The notes beneath the pieces were generated by a model. That model was not told the DNA's origin. It worked only from the letters and a program-made list of their open reading frames with translations, and did not search any database. From contig CAZJFK010000002.1 in NCBI GenBank assembly GCA_964545515.1, positions 15,210 to 79,209 of the forward strand: 64,000 nucleotides of DNA, given 5' to 3'. Below are positions 1 to 7,908 of the stretch, in pieces; position 1 is the stretch's first letter; the number at the start of each line of letters is the position of its first letter. The position numbers were made by a program, and so were the translations under genes. Source of the stretch: UBA2112 sp964545515 (lineage in GTDB: Bacteria > Patescibacteriota > Saccharimonadia > Saccharimonadales > Saccharimonadaceae).

Positions 1-422
1 CCCCTGATACCGACAGCTGTTTTGTTGATTCTACCTGAATATGACCAACCACAGGATTTTAGGAGATCTAAAATTTCTTGATTGTAGGGGATATACGGTG
101 ATATCGTTACGTAGATAACACCGAGAGTTTTTAGGTAGTCGCGCAGCGATGATGTAAAGAATTTAATCAATTCTTTGTTAGAATAATCAATCAAAGGCCC
201 AGAGGTGATGTCGGCGCTTTTGACTCGCCCTGGAAAAATAGTTAGCACAGCTCCGCTAATGATTGATTTGCCGTTTTTGATGGCGATGAACTTCATCGTC
301 CGTCCAGTAGCTTGTTTGACCTGAGCCATTTCGGTGCTCTGGACAAAGTTACCTAATTTGTGACTAGCCAAAAACTCTGATAATTCGCTGCTCTTCACCT
401 CTGTAAAAGTATAGTTTGCCAC
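1..422 (-). CDS. FemAB-family peptidoglycan bridge aminoacyltransferase, partial (3' end outside window)
   Basis: Reading the minus strand from a GTG at 420-422 gives 140 codons open to the window edge. The visible part has the FemAB pattern: an early WLQTSQM-like stretch (here FVQSTEMAQV) and a later SGPLIDYS segment that matches TMGPLIDWS in the next gene upstream. Known family role: transfer of amino acids from aminoacyl-tRNA onto the lipid II peptide stem at the membrane. The start lies 2 nt after the stop of the neighbouring FemAB gene, so the two are almost certainly one operon and arose by duplication. I chose GTG because it directly follows that stop and the reading frame is clean from there. 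The protein is truncated only by the window edge. Confidence 0.8.
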   Translation of the reverse strand, partial: MANYTFTEVKSSELSEFLASHKLGNFVQSTEMAQVKQATGRTMKFIAIKNGKSIISGAVLTIFPGRVKSADITSGPLIDYSNKELIKFFTSSLRDYLKTLGVIYVTISPYIPYNQEILDLLKSCGWSYSGRINKTAVGIR

Positions 423-424
423 GG

Positions 425-1468
425 TTATTTGACGATACCTTTTATGCGACGAGCGGCTTTTTTGATGAATAGTTTGCCGGGTTTGAAGTTGACATAAAAT
501 TCACCGTAGTATTCTTCGATATAACCTCTAAATCCAGCTTTGAATTTGAGCAGTGGGTCGTTCTTGAAATCGCCAGTAATACCGTAGAAATTGTATTTTG
601 GGTATCCTTTTTTGAGGCTGTCGGCCAGTATGTGGTGTTGTAAGAAGTGCGCCCCCAGCTGCTTGCGATAATTAGTGTCTGTTCCAGATAGGAAATAGAC
701 CACTTCCTGTTTGTGGTATATGAAAATGGCGCCCGATATAGGAGTGCCTTGGTAGTAAACAACCATAAATTTACTATTTTGGCCGAGCGCATCGTAGAGC
801 TTCTCGAGGTAATCGATATCACGACCCACGGCATGGTTTTTCTGATTTGATGATTCTAGTAGGCTAAATAGAACTGGTAGTTGGTCTCGGGTGAGCTCAC
901 CTACGCGATATTTACTGGCGTCTAGGTGTTGGATTTCGCGGCGTCTGGTACCCCGGTAGGAATACAGCAGTTCATGTTCGGATTTAAATTCGGATAGAGA
1001 TTTGATATAAACAAGGCGATTTACTATCGGTGCAATACCAGTGCTAAACCCAGTGTGTTTGAAGTTGTTTTTGGTAAATATCCTGATGATTTCATCGGTG
1101 TTTTGGCTGGTAATTTCGCCGTGGTCGTCCCTGGTTGAGCGTATAGCGGGCGGGTAGATGTGCAGTGATTCGGCTCCACTCGATTTGGCATGGTCACGTA
1201 TCAAACCAATAACTGCGCTGATTAGTTTGTCGTCGCTCCAGTCAATTAGCGGGCCCATGGTTGTCTCGAATCGTCCACGACGATTAGATAGTAGTGTAAT
1301 ACCAATAAGATTACCGCCCTTGTAAATGCCTAAGAATTCAACTCGCCAGCCCAGAGATGTTCGTAGATCGGACATTTGACTAGTTTGCAGCCAACTGCCG
1401 TGTACGTGATTATTGCTAAATTTATCGAATTCTCTACGACTAACTTCCCTTAGACTAATGTCGCTCAT
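425..1468 (-). CDS. FemAB-family peptidoglycan interpeptide bridge aminoacyltransferase
   Basis: 347 residues, the usual length for FemX/FemAB-type proteins with two GNAT-like folds. Recognisable pieces are SWLQTSQMSDLRTSLGW near residues 25-41, the TMGPLIDW motif near 70, the RRREIQ stretch near 175 typical of the second GNAT domain, and a C-terminal YNFYGITGDF and LLKFKAGF segment characteristic of the family (lipid II aminoacyltransferases such as FemA/MurM). The likely role is building the peptidoglycan cross-bridge with tRNA-bound amino acids in the cytoplasm at the membrane face. It is first in a two-gene minus-strand operon with a paralogue. A TATAAT box lies on the minus strand at 1476-1481, 7 nt before the ATG, so the mRNA is probably leaderless. 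Substrate amino acid cannot be told from sequence. Confidence 0.88.
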   Translation of the reverse strand: MSDISLREVSRREFDKFSNNHVHGSWLQTSQMSDLRTSLGWRVEFLGIYKGGNLIGITLLSNRRGRFETTMGPLIDWSDDKLISAVIGLIRDHAKSSGAESLHIYPPAIRSTRDDHGEITSQNTDEIIRIFTKNNFKHTGFSTGIAPIVNRLVYIKSLSEFKSEHELLYSYRGTRRREIQHLDASKYRVGELTRDQLPVLFSLLESSNQKNHAVGRDIDYLEKLYDALGQNSKFMVVYYQGTPISGAIFIYHKQEVVYFLSGTDTNYRKQLGAHFLQHHILADSLKKGYPKYNFYGITGDFKNDPLLKFKAGFRGYIEEYYGEFYVNFKPGKLFIKKAARRIKGIVK

Positions 1469-1524
1469 TGGACTAATTATAGGTTATGCTCACGGCTATA
1501 TCAACTTAATAATCAGCGATGGGG

Positions 1525-2724
1525 CTATTTTGCCCAAGCTGTTTTGGTCATCGAAAGGCTAGGGATAACCTCGAAATCGTATGGGCTTATGGGGCTGACT
1601 TTTTGGGCCATATAGTAGCCTAGTGTGGCAATCATCACGGCGTTGTCGGTGCAAAATTGCATAGGCGCGTATTCGATGTCGATGGGTAGACGCTCGCGTA
1701 ATTCACGGCGAAGCTCGGCGTTGGCTGCCACGCCACCGGCGATGACGACACTGGCGGGTGAATAGTCGCGGTAGGCTCGTTCGGCTTTGTCGACGAGAGT
1801 TTCGATTGCAGTTTGCTGAAAACTAGCGGCAAAATCAGCTCGCATTTGGTCGCTGACAAGTGCTGGTAGTTCGTGTGACGGGAATGTGTAATCTTTGCCA
1901 ACTTCATGCTGGACGGCGCGTAGAACGGCTGTTTTGAGTCCGCTAAATGAGAAATCGTATGGGTTTTGTAGGTGAGATTTGGGCAATTTATATTTATGTG
2001 GATCTCCAGATTCGGCTGCTTCGGCTACCGATGGACCCCCAGGGTAGGGCAGTCCGATGATTTTGGCAACTTTGTCAAATGCTTCACCGACGGCGTCGTC
2101 GCGGGTTTGGCCTAGAAGTTCGTAGTCGCCATGGTCGCGGAATAGGACTAGTTGGGTGTGGCCACCGCTGACGATTAGGGCCAGCATCGGGAATTTTGGT
2201 TGTTTGGAAGGAAGTTCTAGGTTCTTTGTGCCGCTCCCGTCGTTCACAAGTTCACGTAGGTTGCTAGACGCGGGTCCTGCCAGTTGGTCCGTCCCTTCTT
2301 TTGACGGGTCAAAAGTGGGTGCCGCCCCGCCAGCTGTCACCCGCTTTGTGATATCTTCTATTACAAAATTTGCATAGACATGCGCTTCGACGTGATGGAC
2401 GGCGTATAGAGGCTTGCTGTGGATGACAGCGAGAGTACGGGCGGCCAGTGTGCCTACGAGTAGCGAGCCGATTAGTCCTGGGGCGTAGGTGACGGCAATA
2501 GCGTCGATATCGTCCCAGGTGCAGCCTGATTCGGCGAGAGCTTGGTCGACGACTGGATTGATGTATTCTATGTGGCTGCGAGCGGCAACTTCGGGGACTA
2601 CACCGCCGTATTGTTTGTGGATATCGATTTGGGTATGTACGACGCTACTCAGTAAACGGCGGCCGTCTTCGACCACCGATGCGGCTGTTTCGTCGCAACT
2701 ACTTTCGATACCTAAAATTTTCAT
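1525..2724 (-). CDS. tsaD: tRNA N6-adenosine threonylcarbamoyltransferase TsaD, with internal insertion
   Basis: Catalytic subunit of the t6A37 tRNA-modification machinery: transfers threonylcarbamoyl from threonylcarbamoyl-AMP to A37 of ANN-decoding tRNAs. The N-terminus GIESSCDETAAS, metal ligands H111 and H115 in HHVEAH, the VSGGHTQL motif, DDAVGEAFDKVA and the late GGVAAN motif are all present, so it should be active. At 399 residues it is about 50-60 longer than usual TsaD. The extra length is one block at residues about 126-174 (DNA 2203-2349), inserted between the metal site and the SGGH motif, rich in Gly, Pro, Ser and Asp. tsaC, which makes the substrate, lies directly upstream on the same strand with 21 bp between. 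A minus-strand TATACT at 2731-2736 is 6 nt from the ATG, so this gene has its own leaderless promoter. Confidence 0.95.
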   Translation of the reverse strand: MKILGIESSCDETAASVVEDGRRLLSSVVHTQIDIHKQYGGVVPEVAARSHIEYINPVVDQALAESGCTWDDIDAIAVTYAPGLIGSLLVGTLAARTLAVIHSKPLYAVHHVEAHVYANFVIEDITKRVTAGGAAPTFDPSKEGTDQLAGPASSNLRELVNDGSGTKNLELPSKQPKFPMLALIVSGGHTQLVLFRDHGDYELLGQTRDDAVGEAFDKVAKIIGLPYPGGPSVAEAAESGDPHKYKLPKSHLQNPYDFSFSGLKTAVLRAVQHEVGKDYTFPSHELPALVSDQMRADFAASFQQTAIETLVDKAERAYRDYSPASVVIAGGVAANAELRRELRERLPIDIEYAPMQFCTDNAVMIATLGYYMAQKVSPISPYDFEVIPSLSMTKTAWAK

Positions 2725-2745
2725 AAACTCAGTATATTATGGCAA

Positions 2746-3315
2746 TCAATCGTGGCCGCTGTCAATACTCACGGCGCCTTGGCGGATTATTTCTATGCCG
2801 CTACTTGTCGGGCGGATGATTGTCGAGGGCTCGGATACTAATTTGCCGCCATCGACGTAGAAATCGACGCTATCACCAAAATATTCAATAGCTTCACCGA
2901 CCACTGTGGCTGGCGGGTGAGTGGGCTGATTGGCACTCGATGTGATAAGCGGCCCTGTAATCTGTAATAGTTGGGCGAGTTCGGGTTTGTCGACGACACG
3001 AACGGCCAATGAGCCGACACCCTGTGTCAGATAAGCATTAGAATTAAGTGTCAGCACCACACTAACAGAGCCTGGCCAGTATCGACGTACTTTATCGATA
3101 TCGTCTGGATTAAAGCCGAGCTCTAGCAGCTGGTCGGTGCTGGCGGCTATTAGAGTTCCTGGTTTTTTGACCCGAGACTTTAGTCCATAAAAGCGCTCGA
3201 CGCTTGATTCGCTCCTAGCTACTGTGGCCAGTCCGTAGACTGTATCTGTTGGAATAATACCGACCTGGCCACCCTGAAAACGTTTCGCTGATTCGATGAG
3301 ACTAGTGATAATCAT
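2746..3315 (-). CDS. tsaC: L-threonylcarbamoyladenylate synthase (Sua5/YrdC family)
   Basis: 189 residues covering a single YrdC domain. Makes threonylcarbamoyl-AMP from threonine, bicarbonate and ATP, the substrate TsaD uses. The GIIPTDTVYGLA motif near residues 19-30, the KSRVKKPG stretch near 45-53 (the family KxR...P site), and the ITSSANQPTHPP segment near 125-136 are family signatures. It lacks the extra C-terminal Sua5 domain, as in TsaC. The gene sits directly upstream of tsaD, a functional pair. A minus-strand TATGAT at 3322-3327 is 6 nt before the ATG, so the transcript is probably leaderless, and it diverges from murE whose own start is only 43 bp away. Confidence 0.93.
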   Translation of the reverse strand: MIITSLIESAKRFQGGQVGIIPTDTVYGLATVARSESSVERFYGLKSRVKKPGTLIAASTDQLLELGFNPDDIDKVRRYWPGSVSVVLTLNSNAYLTQGVGSLAVRVVDKPELAQLLQITGPLITSSANQPTHPPATVVGEAIEYFGDSVDFYVDGGKLVSEPSTIIRPTSSGIEIIRQGAVSIDSGHD

Positions 3316-3358
3316 ATAACTATCATACGTTAGACCTAATAAATGCTAAAATATAAGC

Positions 3359-4645
3359 ATGAAGAAACAGCTTGTATCTGCGGTTCGTAAAACATTACCT
3401 AAAAGTGCGACCAAGGGGCTTGAAAACAGCTATCGTCGCGGTCGCTCGCGACTAATTCGTGCTAGGTATGGCAATCCCGCCAAAAAATTAAAGGTAATTG
3501 CTGTCACCGGGACTAATGGCAAGACCACAACTCTCAGCTATTTGAATGCGATTTTGAAAGAAGCTGGTTACAAAACAGCGATGTTTACCACGGCACAGAT
3601 TGAGGTTAATGGCGAGGTCAAGCTTAATGAGCTTAACATGACGGTAGGCTCCACGGCCACGATGCAGCGGTTTTTTAAGCGAGCAAAGAAAGCAAAAGTC
3701 GACTATGTACTGCTTGAAGCCACTAGCCATGCGCTAGACCAGCACAAACTTGATGGCGTGCCGATTATGGGTGCGATTATGACCAATCTCACTCAGGACC
3801 ATTTGGACTATCACAAGACCATGGAGGGCTATGCTGCCGCCAAGGGCCTGCTTTTTGCGAATGAACCAGATTATATTGTGCTGAATCGCGATGATGATTG
3901 GTTTGGTTTTTTTGATAAATTTGCGGCCAAAAGCCAAAAGATTACTTATGGCAAAGATGCCGATGCCGATGCACGGATTGATTACGTCAAGCTATATAGC
4001 GGTGGTAGCGACGCCGTGGTGGTGATTGATCACCAGACCAGGCTCGAACTAGGCACGGCACTGCCAGGTGAATATAACGTTTACAACATGACGGCGGCCG
4101 TCAGTATGGCATACCTTCTAGGCCTTGATATCGAGGTGATTGCTGACGGAGTAGCCGAGCTTGATGGCGTGCCAGGTAGGTTTGAATATATTGAATCAGA
4201 CAAACCATACGACATAATTGTAGATTTTGCACACACGCCTGATGGACTCGAAAAATTATTAACCGCTGCCAAATCAGTAACCAAGGGCAGGGTGATTGTG
4301 GTATTTGGTGCCGATGGCGACCGCGACCGCGACAAGCGTCCAGTAATGGGCGAGATAGCTTGTCGGCTAGCGGATAGAGTGGTGGTAACTAGCCAAGAAA
4401 ACCACACTGAAGATCCAGATCAGATTATTGCAGGCGTGATGGAAGGTATTCGCGAAGCTAAGGGCGAAGCACGTACTGACGAGATTCCGGATCGTCGCGA
4501 TGCTATCAAAAAAGCTCTCGATATCGCTAAAAAGGGCGACATGGTAGTAGTGGCCGGTCTTGGTCCAGACAGGTACCGCATGATGGCGAATGGCCAAGAA
4601 CCATGGAATGATGGCGACGTTATCCGTGAATTACTGAACCAGTAA
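3359..4645 (+). CDS. murE: Mur ligase family protein, MurE-like (UDP-MurNAc-tripeptide synthetase)
   Basis: 428 residues with the Mur ligase central ATPase: TGTNGKTTT P-loop near residues 51-59, LLEATSHALDQHKLDG and MTNLTQDHLDYHKTMEGYAAAKG, which are typical MurE motifs including the carbamylated-lysine region. The C-terminal domain has FDPD-like content around HTPDGLEKLL, VFGADGDRDRDKRPVMG and SQENHTEDPDQII, as in MurE (G.GGDRD.GKR and D.P). The role is addition of the third amino acid of the stem peptide in cytoplasmic peptidoglycan synthesis. The N-terminal UDP-binding domain is shorter than in E. coli MurE (about 450-495 residues), so a related ligase acting on another glycopeptide is possible. 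TAAAAT at 3347-3352 preceded by TGC lies 6 nt before the ATG: leaderless start. Confidence 0.82.
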   Translation: MKKQLVSAVRKTLPKSATKGLENSYRRGRSRLIRARYGNPAKKLKVIAVTGTNGKTTTLSYLNAILKEAGYKTAMFTTAQIEVNGEVKLNELNMTVGSTATMQRFFKRAKKAKVDYVLLEATSHALDQHKLDGVPIMGAIMTNLTQDHLDYHKTMEGYAAAKGLLFANEPDYIVLNRDDDWFGFFDKFAAKSQKITYGKDADADARIDYVKLYSGGSDAVVVIDHQTRLELGTALPGEYNVYNMTAAVSMAYLLGLDIEVIADGVAELDGVPGRFEYIESDKPYDIIVDFAHTPDGLEKLLTAAKSVTKGRVIVVFGADGDRDRDKRPVMGEIACRLADRVVVTSQENHTEDPDQIIAGVMEGIREAKGEARTDEIPDRRDAIKKALDIAKKGDMVVVAGLGPDRYRMMANGQEPWNDGDVIRELLNQ

Positions 4646-4693
4646 AATATATTCACTGCTCGGGTTGTAGTTTATACTATAAACATAAGCATC

Positions 4694-5497
4694 ATGAGTA
4701 GTAAGCTACGAACCGCAAAGGATCGCCTGTATGGTTGGATACGCCGCAATAAGTTGGTGACGGGTATTGCTATCGTTATGATTATCATACTGGCTATCAT
4801 GAGTGTTTCGCGGTTACTTAGTCTGAGGAGTGTGATAGACATATCGAGTATCAACCCCTTACTTCATAGTGGTAGTAATAGCCTGGTGGCGTCAGAAGAC
4901 ACTAGAAAACTAGTACTAGTGGCAGATGACGGCAGTACAAATACTAGTTCAGATTCTGGTTCATCACAGACGGATTCTACTAAAACAGATAATAAGTCGA
5001 ATAATTCATCTAGCGGGAACAGTTCGTCTGGTGGCGGGAGTGGTAGTCAGGGCGGCGGTTCGACGTCTACTCCACCACCGGATACTACACCAAGCCAGCC
5101 CAGTACACGTAAATACCCCAGTATCAATAATCAAGTCAATGTCTCAATAAAACTACCTAGTGCATTAAATGGCTGTAGTGTTTCATATACAATCACACCG
5201 ACCATTAAAAGTAATGGTTACTCGGGAGGATTTACTGTTGGTATGACGATAAATCACTCTTATACCAGTAATGGGAAGACAAAACACGAAAGCGAGGACT
5301 TACTGCAGCAAAGCAATAATTTTGATTCTGGTGGCTCAAAGGATGTAAAATTCAGTTATTCAAATACAGTTAGTAACAACGATTCATATACAGCGCAGAT
5401 ATTTTTGTGGCCTACCGAAGCTGGGTCGGATTCTATAACCATTATCCTCCCAAAACCTGGTTCATGTGGCGTGATCGGCATAGGTGGTGGACTATGA
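4694..5497 (+). CDS. Unknown membrane-anchored extracytoplasmic protein, coupled to histidine kinase
   Basis: 267 residues, not recognised. The N-terminus is basic (KLRTAKDRLYGWIRRNK) followed by one membrane segment at about 19-40, then a long Ser/Thr/Gly/Asn linker (about 75-135) and a beta-rich C-terminal half with paired Cys (GCSVSY near 157 and GSCGVIGIGGG at the end) that could form a disulphide. The topology is therefore an N-terminal anchor with an outside domain. Its TGA stop overlaps the ATG of the histidine kinase (ATGA at 5494-5497), which points to translational coupling and a shared process, for example an accessory sensing or ligand-binding partner. This role is inferred from position only. 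Confidence 0.72.
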   Translation: MSSKLRTAKDRLYGWIRRNKLVTGIAIVMIIILAIMSVSRLLSLRSVIDISSINPLLHSGSNSLVASEDTRKLVLVADDGSTNTSSDSGSSQTDSTKTDNKSNNSSSGNSSSGGGSGSQGGGSTSTPPPDTTPSQPSTRKYPSINNQVNVSIKLPSALNGCSVSYTITPTIKSNGYSGGFTVGMTINHSYTSNGKTKHESEDLLQQSNNFDSGGSKDVKFSYSNTVSNNDSYTAQIFLWPTEAGSDSITIILPKPGSCGVIGIGGGL

Positions 5498-7443
5498 TGA
5501 TAAGACTACGTAGGTCTATGGGTCTCCAGGCAAGGTTCTTGACGTGGGTTCTGCTACCACCATTTGTATTGCTAGCCGTTTTTGGAGTGGCGGGGTATTT
5601 TGTACTAAATATAACAATTCAGGACAGCGAGACAGAGACTTTGCGTCGGGTGGCGACTACTACATCGACTAAGCTCGAACAGGAATTTGATTTGCGCAAA
5701 AGTGTACTCGTGGGCACTGGCAATCAGATTTTTGATACAAAAGCTGAATATAGTGCCAAGGCCGATAAATTAGAAAATCAGTACAATAGTTGCCATGATT
5801 TTTTGCTAGGTAATGTGAATTTTGGTGTCAACAAAGATTGCCGACCATTTTATGCCGGTTTTGCCGATGTATCGAAAAGTAGCGGTTCATTAATATACGG
5901 ACTTAATCAGGAGTATCCTAGTCAGTTCAAGCAAATTTTAACTGACGAGACTGCTCAGATAGATAAGTTGCTCGGTACTTATACTAAGTTTTTCCCTGAT
6001 TCGAAATACGTGTTGGTCGTAGACAAGGAAGGCATGCCAATTAGCAGTGCTACCACTGGCGAAACGCTGGATTCACAGTATATCAATGACATGGAGGCAA
6101 TGGCTAAGTCGGCTCTGAAAGCACAGATACAGGCTAAATATGTAGCCAGTAGCGGCGTGGATCAATTGGTTTTCGCTTATCCGGCCGAGTCGGGATCTAT
6201 ATTAGCCGCTTATGATCTAGATAGTGGCAGTGTGTTATACAAGGCCTGGAAAGACGCACCCCTAGATAGCAATACAACATACATGTTGATAGCCGATACA
6301 GCTAGTCATATTAGTTACCCTAGGTCAAACGATACGTCGCTATATTCTGCTGCTTTTGACAAAGCGAATGATGGTAAAACATCACTTATTTTCAAAAATC
6401 GCGGAGTAAAATATTTGGCGGTTGTCGAAGACGTCAAGGGCACGACCTGGAAGGTTATTGTGGCCTCACCTGTAGCTTATGCGCTGTCATCGCTGGCAAA
6501 TGCTCAGATGTTGGCGGTGGCTATTATAGGTACACTTCTAATTATATTTGTCTTGGTGGGTTCGCTATTTATACGCAAAATTACCAAGAGTATTATGGCT
6601 TTGGTGGCTGGTGCGGTGGTGTTTTCGAGTGGTCAGCTGACCCATAGGATTGATATAGCTAGTATGAGTGACAATGAGTTTATTCGTTTGGCCGAGAGTA
6701 TGAATACTATGGCGGCCAAGATTGAACAGGCCGAGGAAGAAATCGACAAAAAGGATAAAGAATTTATCAATGTCGCCACGCATGAGATACGGGCACCGCT
6801 GACAGCTATTATTGGTAATTTGTCGATGATTATCGATGACGGCATGGGTAGCGTAGACGAAGAAGCCGGCGGGTTGATGAATCAGGCCTATAAGAGTACT
6901 CTGCGACTGCGCGATTTAGTAAACGAATTACTTGATATCGCGCGATTAGAATCAGGACGAGCCGAATTTAATCTGAGTAATATAGACCTTGACGGTGAAA
7001 TTACGGATATGATTGAGATCCAAAATGTCGTAGCCCATGAGAGGAATATAACTATCGATTACGCATCTGAACACAATCCAATTATGGTTTATGCCGATAA
7101 ATCCAAGCTTGAGATTATTCTGACTAATTTTCTATCAAATGCTATCAAATACAATAATCCTGGCGGCAATATAACGGTCAATGTGGTGCAAAATGCTGGC
7201 GAAGTCGAGATTAGTATCAAAGACAACGGTATGGGTATACCAGACGACCAAAAAGCCAAGATGTTTGAAAAGTTTTTCCGTGTCGAGGCGAGTGATCGCG
7301 CCAATATTGTCGGCACCGGCCTGGGGCTATATCTGACCAAGCAATTCATCGAAGGTATGGGTGGCAAGGTTTGGTTTGATTCCAAAGTAGGCGAGGGTAC
7401 GACCTTTTATTTCACGATCCCACGAATTTCTACCGGTGAATAG
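5494..7443 (+). CDS. Sensor histidine kinase with extracytoplasmic sensor domain and HAMP
   Basis: 649 residues from the ATG that overlaps the previous stop; the upstream in-frame ATG at 5407 would lie deep inside the neighbour. Order: membrane segment at about 14-38, a large outside domain (about 40-325) resembling a double-CACHE sensor, membrane segment at about 330-355, HAMP (about 355-410), HisKA with the phospho-acceptor H430 in ATHEIRAPL, and an HATPase domain with the N box (NFLSNAIKYN), G1 box (DNGMGI) and G2 box (GTGLGLYL). It should autophosphorylate on His and pass phosphate to a response regulator, but no regulator gene is in this window, so it is an orphan here. ATGA overlap with the upstream membrane protein suggests co-translation. 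Confidence 0.93.
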   Translation: MMIRLRRSMGLQARFLTWVLLPPFVLLAVFGVAGYFVLNITIQDSETETLRRVATTTSTKLEQEFDLRKSVLVGTGNQIFDTKAEYSAKADKLENQYNSCHDFLLGNVNFGVNKDCRPFYAGFADVSKSSGSLIYGLNQEYPSQFKQILTDETAQIDKLLGTYTKFFPDSKYVLVVDKEGMPISSATTGETLDSQYINDMEAMAKSALKAQIQAKYVASSGVDQLVFAYPAESGSILAAYDLDSGSVLYKAWKDAPLDSNTTYMLIADTASHISYPRSNDTSLYSAAFDKANDGKTSLIFKNRGVKYLAVVEDVKGTTWKVIVASPVAYALSSLANAQMLAVAIIGTLLIIFVLVGSLFIRKITKSIMALVAGAVVFSSGQLTHRIDIASMSDNEFIRLAESMNTMAAKIEQAEEEIDKKDKEFINVATHEIRAPLTAIIGNLSMIIDDGMGSVDEEAGGLMNQAYKSTLRLRDLVNELLDIARLESGRAEFNLSNIDLDGEITDMIEIQNVVAHERNITIDYASEHNPIMVYADKSKLEIILTNFLSNAIKYNNPGGNITVNVVQNAGEVEISIKDNGMGIPDDQKAKMFEKFFRVEASDRANIVGTGLGLYLTKQFIEGMGGKVWFDSKVGEGTTFYFTIPRISTGE

Positions 7444-7479
7444 GTAGATAACCAAGCCTAAAATTGTTAAAATATAGGT

Positions 7480-7908
7480 ATGAGTTTAATTTTTACAAAC
7501 AGAGATATTCGTGGTGGACAAGCAGAGCCACTCCGCGCCGATGAAGCGTGGTTAATAGGACAGGCATTTTCAGAATGGACCGATGATTTGGGGTCAATGA
7601 TAGTGAGCGCGTCCGAAGATGCCACCAGTGCTACAATTGAATCGTTGATTAAAGGCCTATTGCTTAATGGTCGCGACGTCAAAAAGATCATCCCGGGCGA
7701 TGAATACGCCTTGGCTAATGAAATCGCGTCTATCAACGGTGCCGCGGGCGCTTATGTCAGCAAGGATAGTAATCAAGGCGTCGACGTAAATTCGCTATAT
7801 ACCGCACAGGGTGTGCTGGTCGAGGGCGATGACTTGAATGATATACATACACTGGTCGATACGGGTAATATTGCCCCGGCTACCGTCCCTGGCGAACTGC
7901 TTAGCTAG
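7480..7908 (+). CDS. Stand-alone, catalytically degenerate phosphohexomutase domain I protein
   Basis: 142 residues. The sequence follows the first domain of alpha-D-phosphohexomutases (phosphomannomutase/phosphoglucomutase): IFTNRDIRG at residues 4-12 corresponds to the family F..YDIRG start, then a helix ending IGQAFSEW, a strand-turn SASEDATSATIESLIKGLLLNGRDV in place of GRD.R.SS..l...l..Gl...G.dV, and GAAGAYVSKDSNQG where the family has GG.MITASHNP. The catalytic serine loop is not preserved and domains 2-4, including the Mg and sugar-binding parts, are absent. It cannot be a mutase; a binding or regulatory role is possible. TAAAAT at 7468-7473 lies 6 nt before the ATG, so it is probably leaderless. 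Its end overlaps the convergent gene by 8 bp. Confidence 0.7.
   Translation: MSLIFTNRDIRGGQAEPLRADEAWLIGQAFSEWTDDLGSMIVSASEDATSATIESLIKGLLLNGRDVKKIIPGDEYALANEIASINGAAGAYVSKDSNQGVDVNSLYTAQGVLVEGDDLNDIHTLVDTGNIAPATVPGELLS

Noticed and set aside
2156..2377. Plus-strand open frame of 73 codons inside tsaD
   Set aside because: It lies wholly inside tsaD, opposite strand, without ribosome site or promoter. It is open mainly because the inserted block is GC-rich. Kept only as a remark on the insert.
5407..5493. Upstream start for the histidine kinase
   Set aside because: It would overlap the preceding gene by about 90 bp with no ribosome site, while the ATG at 5494 forms an ATGA overlap and fits the first membrane segment.
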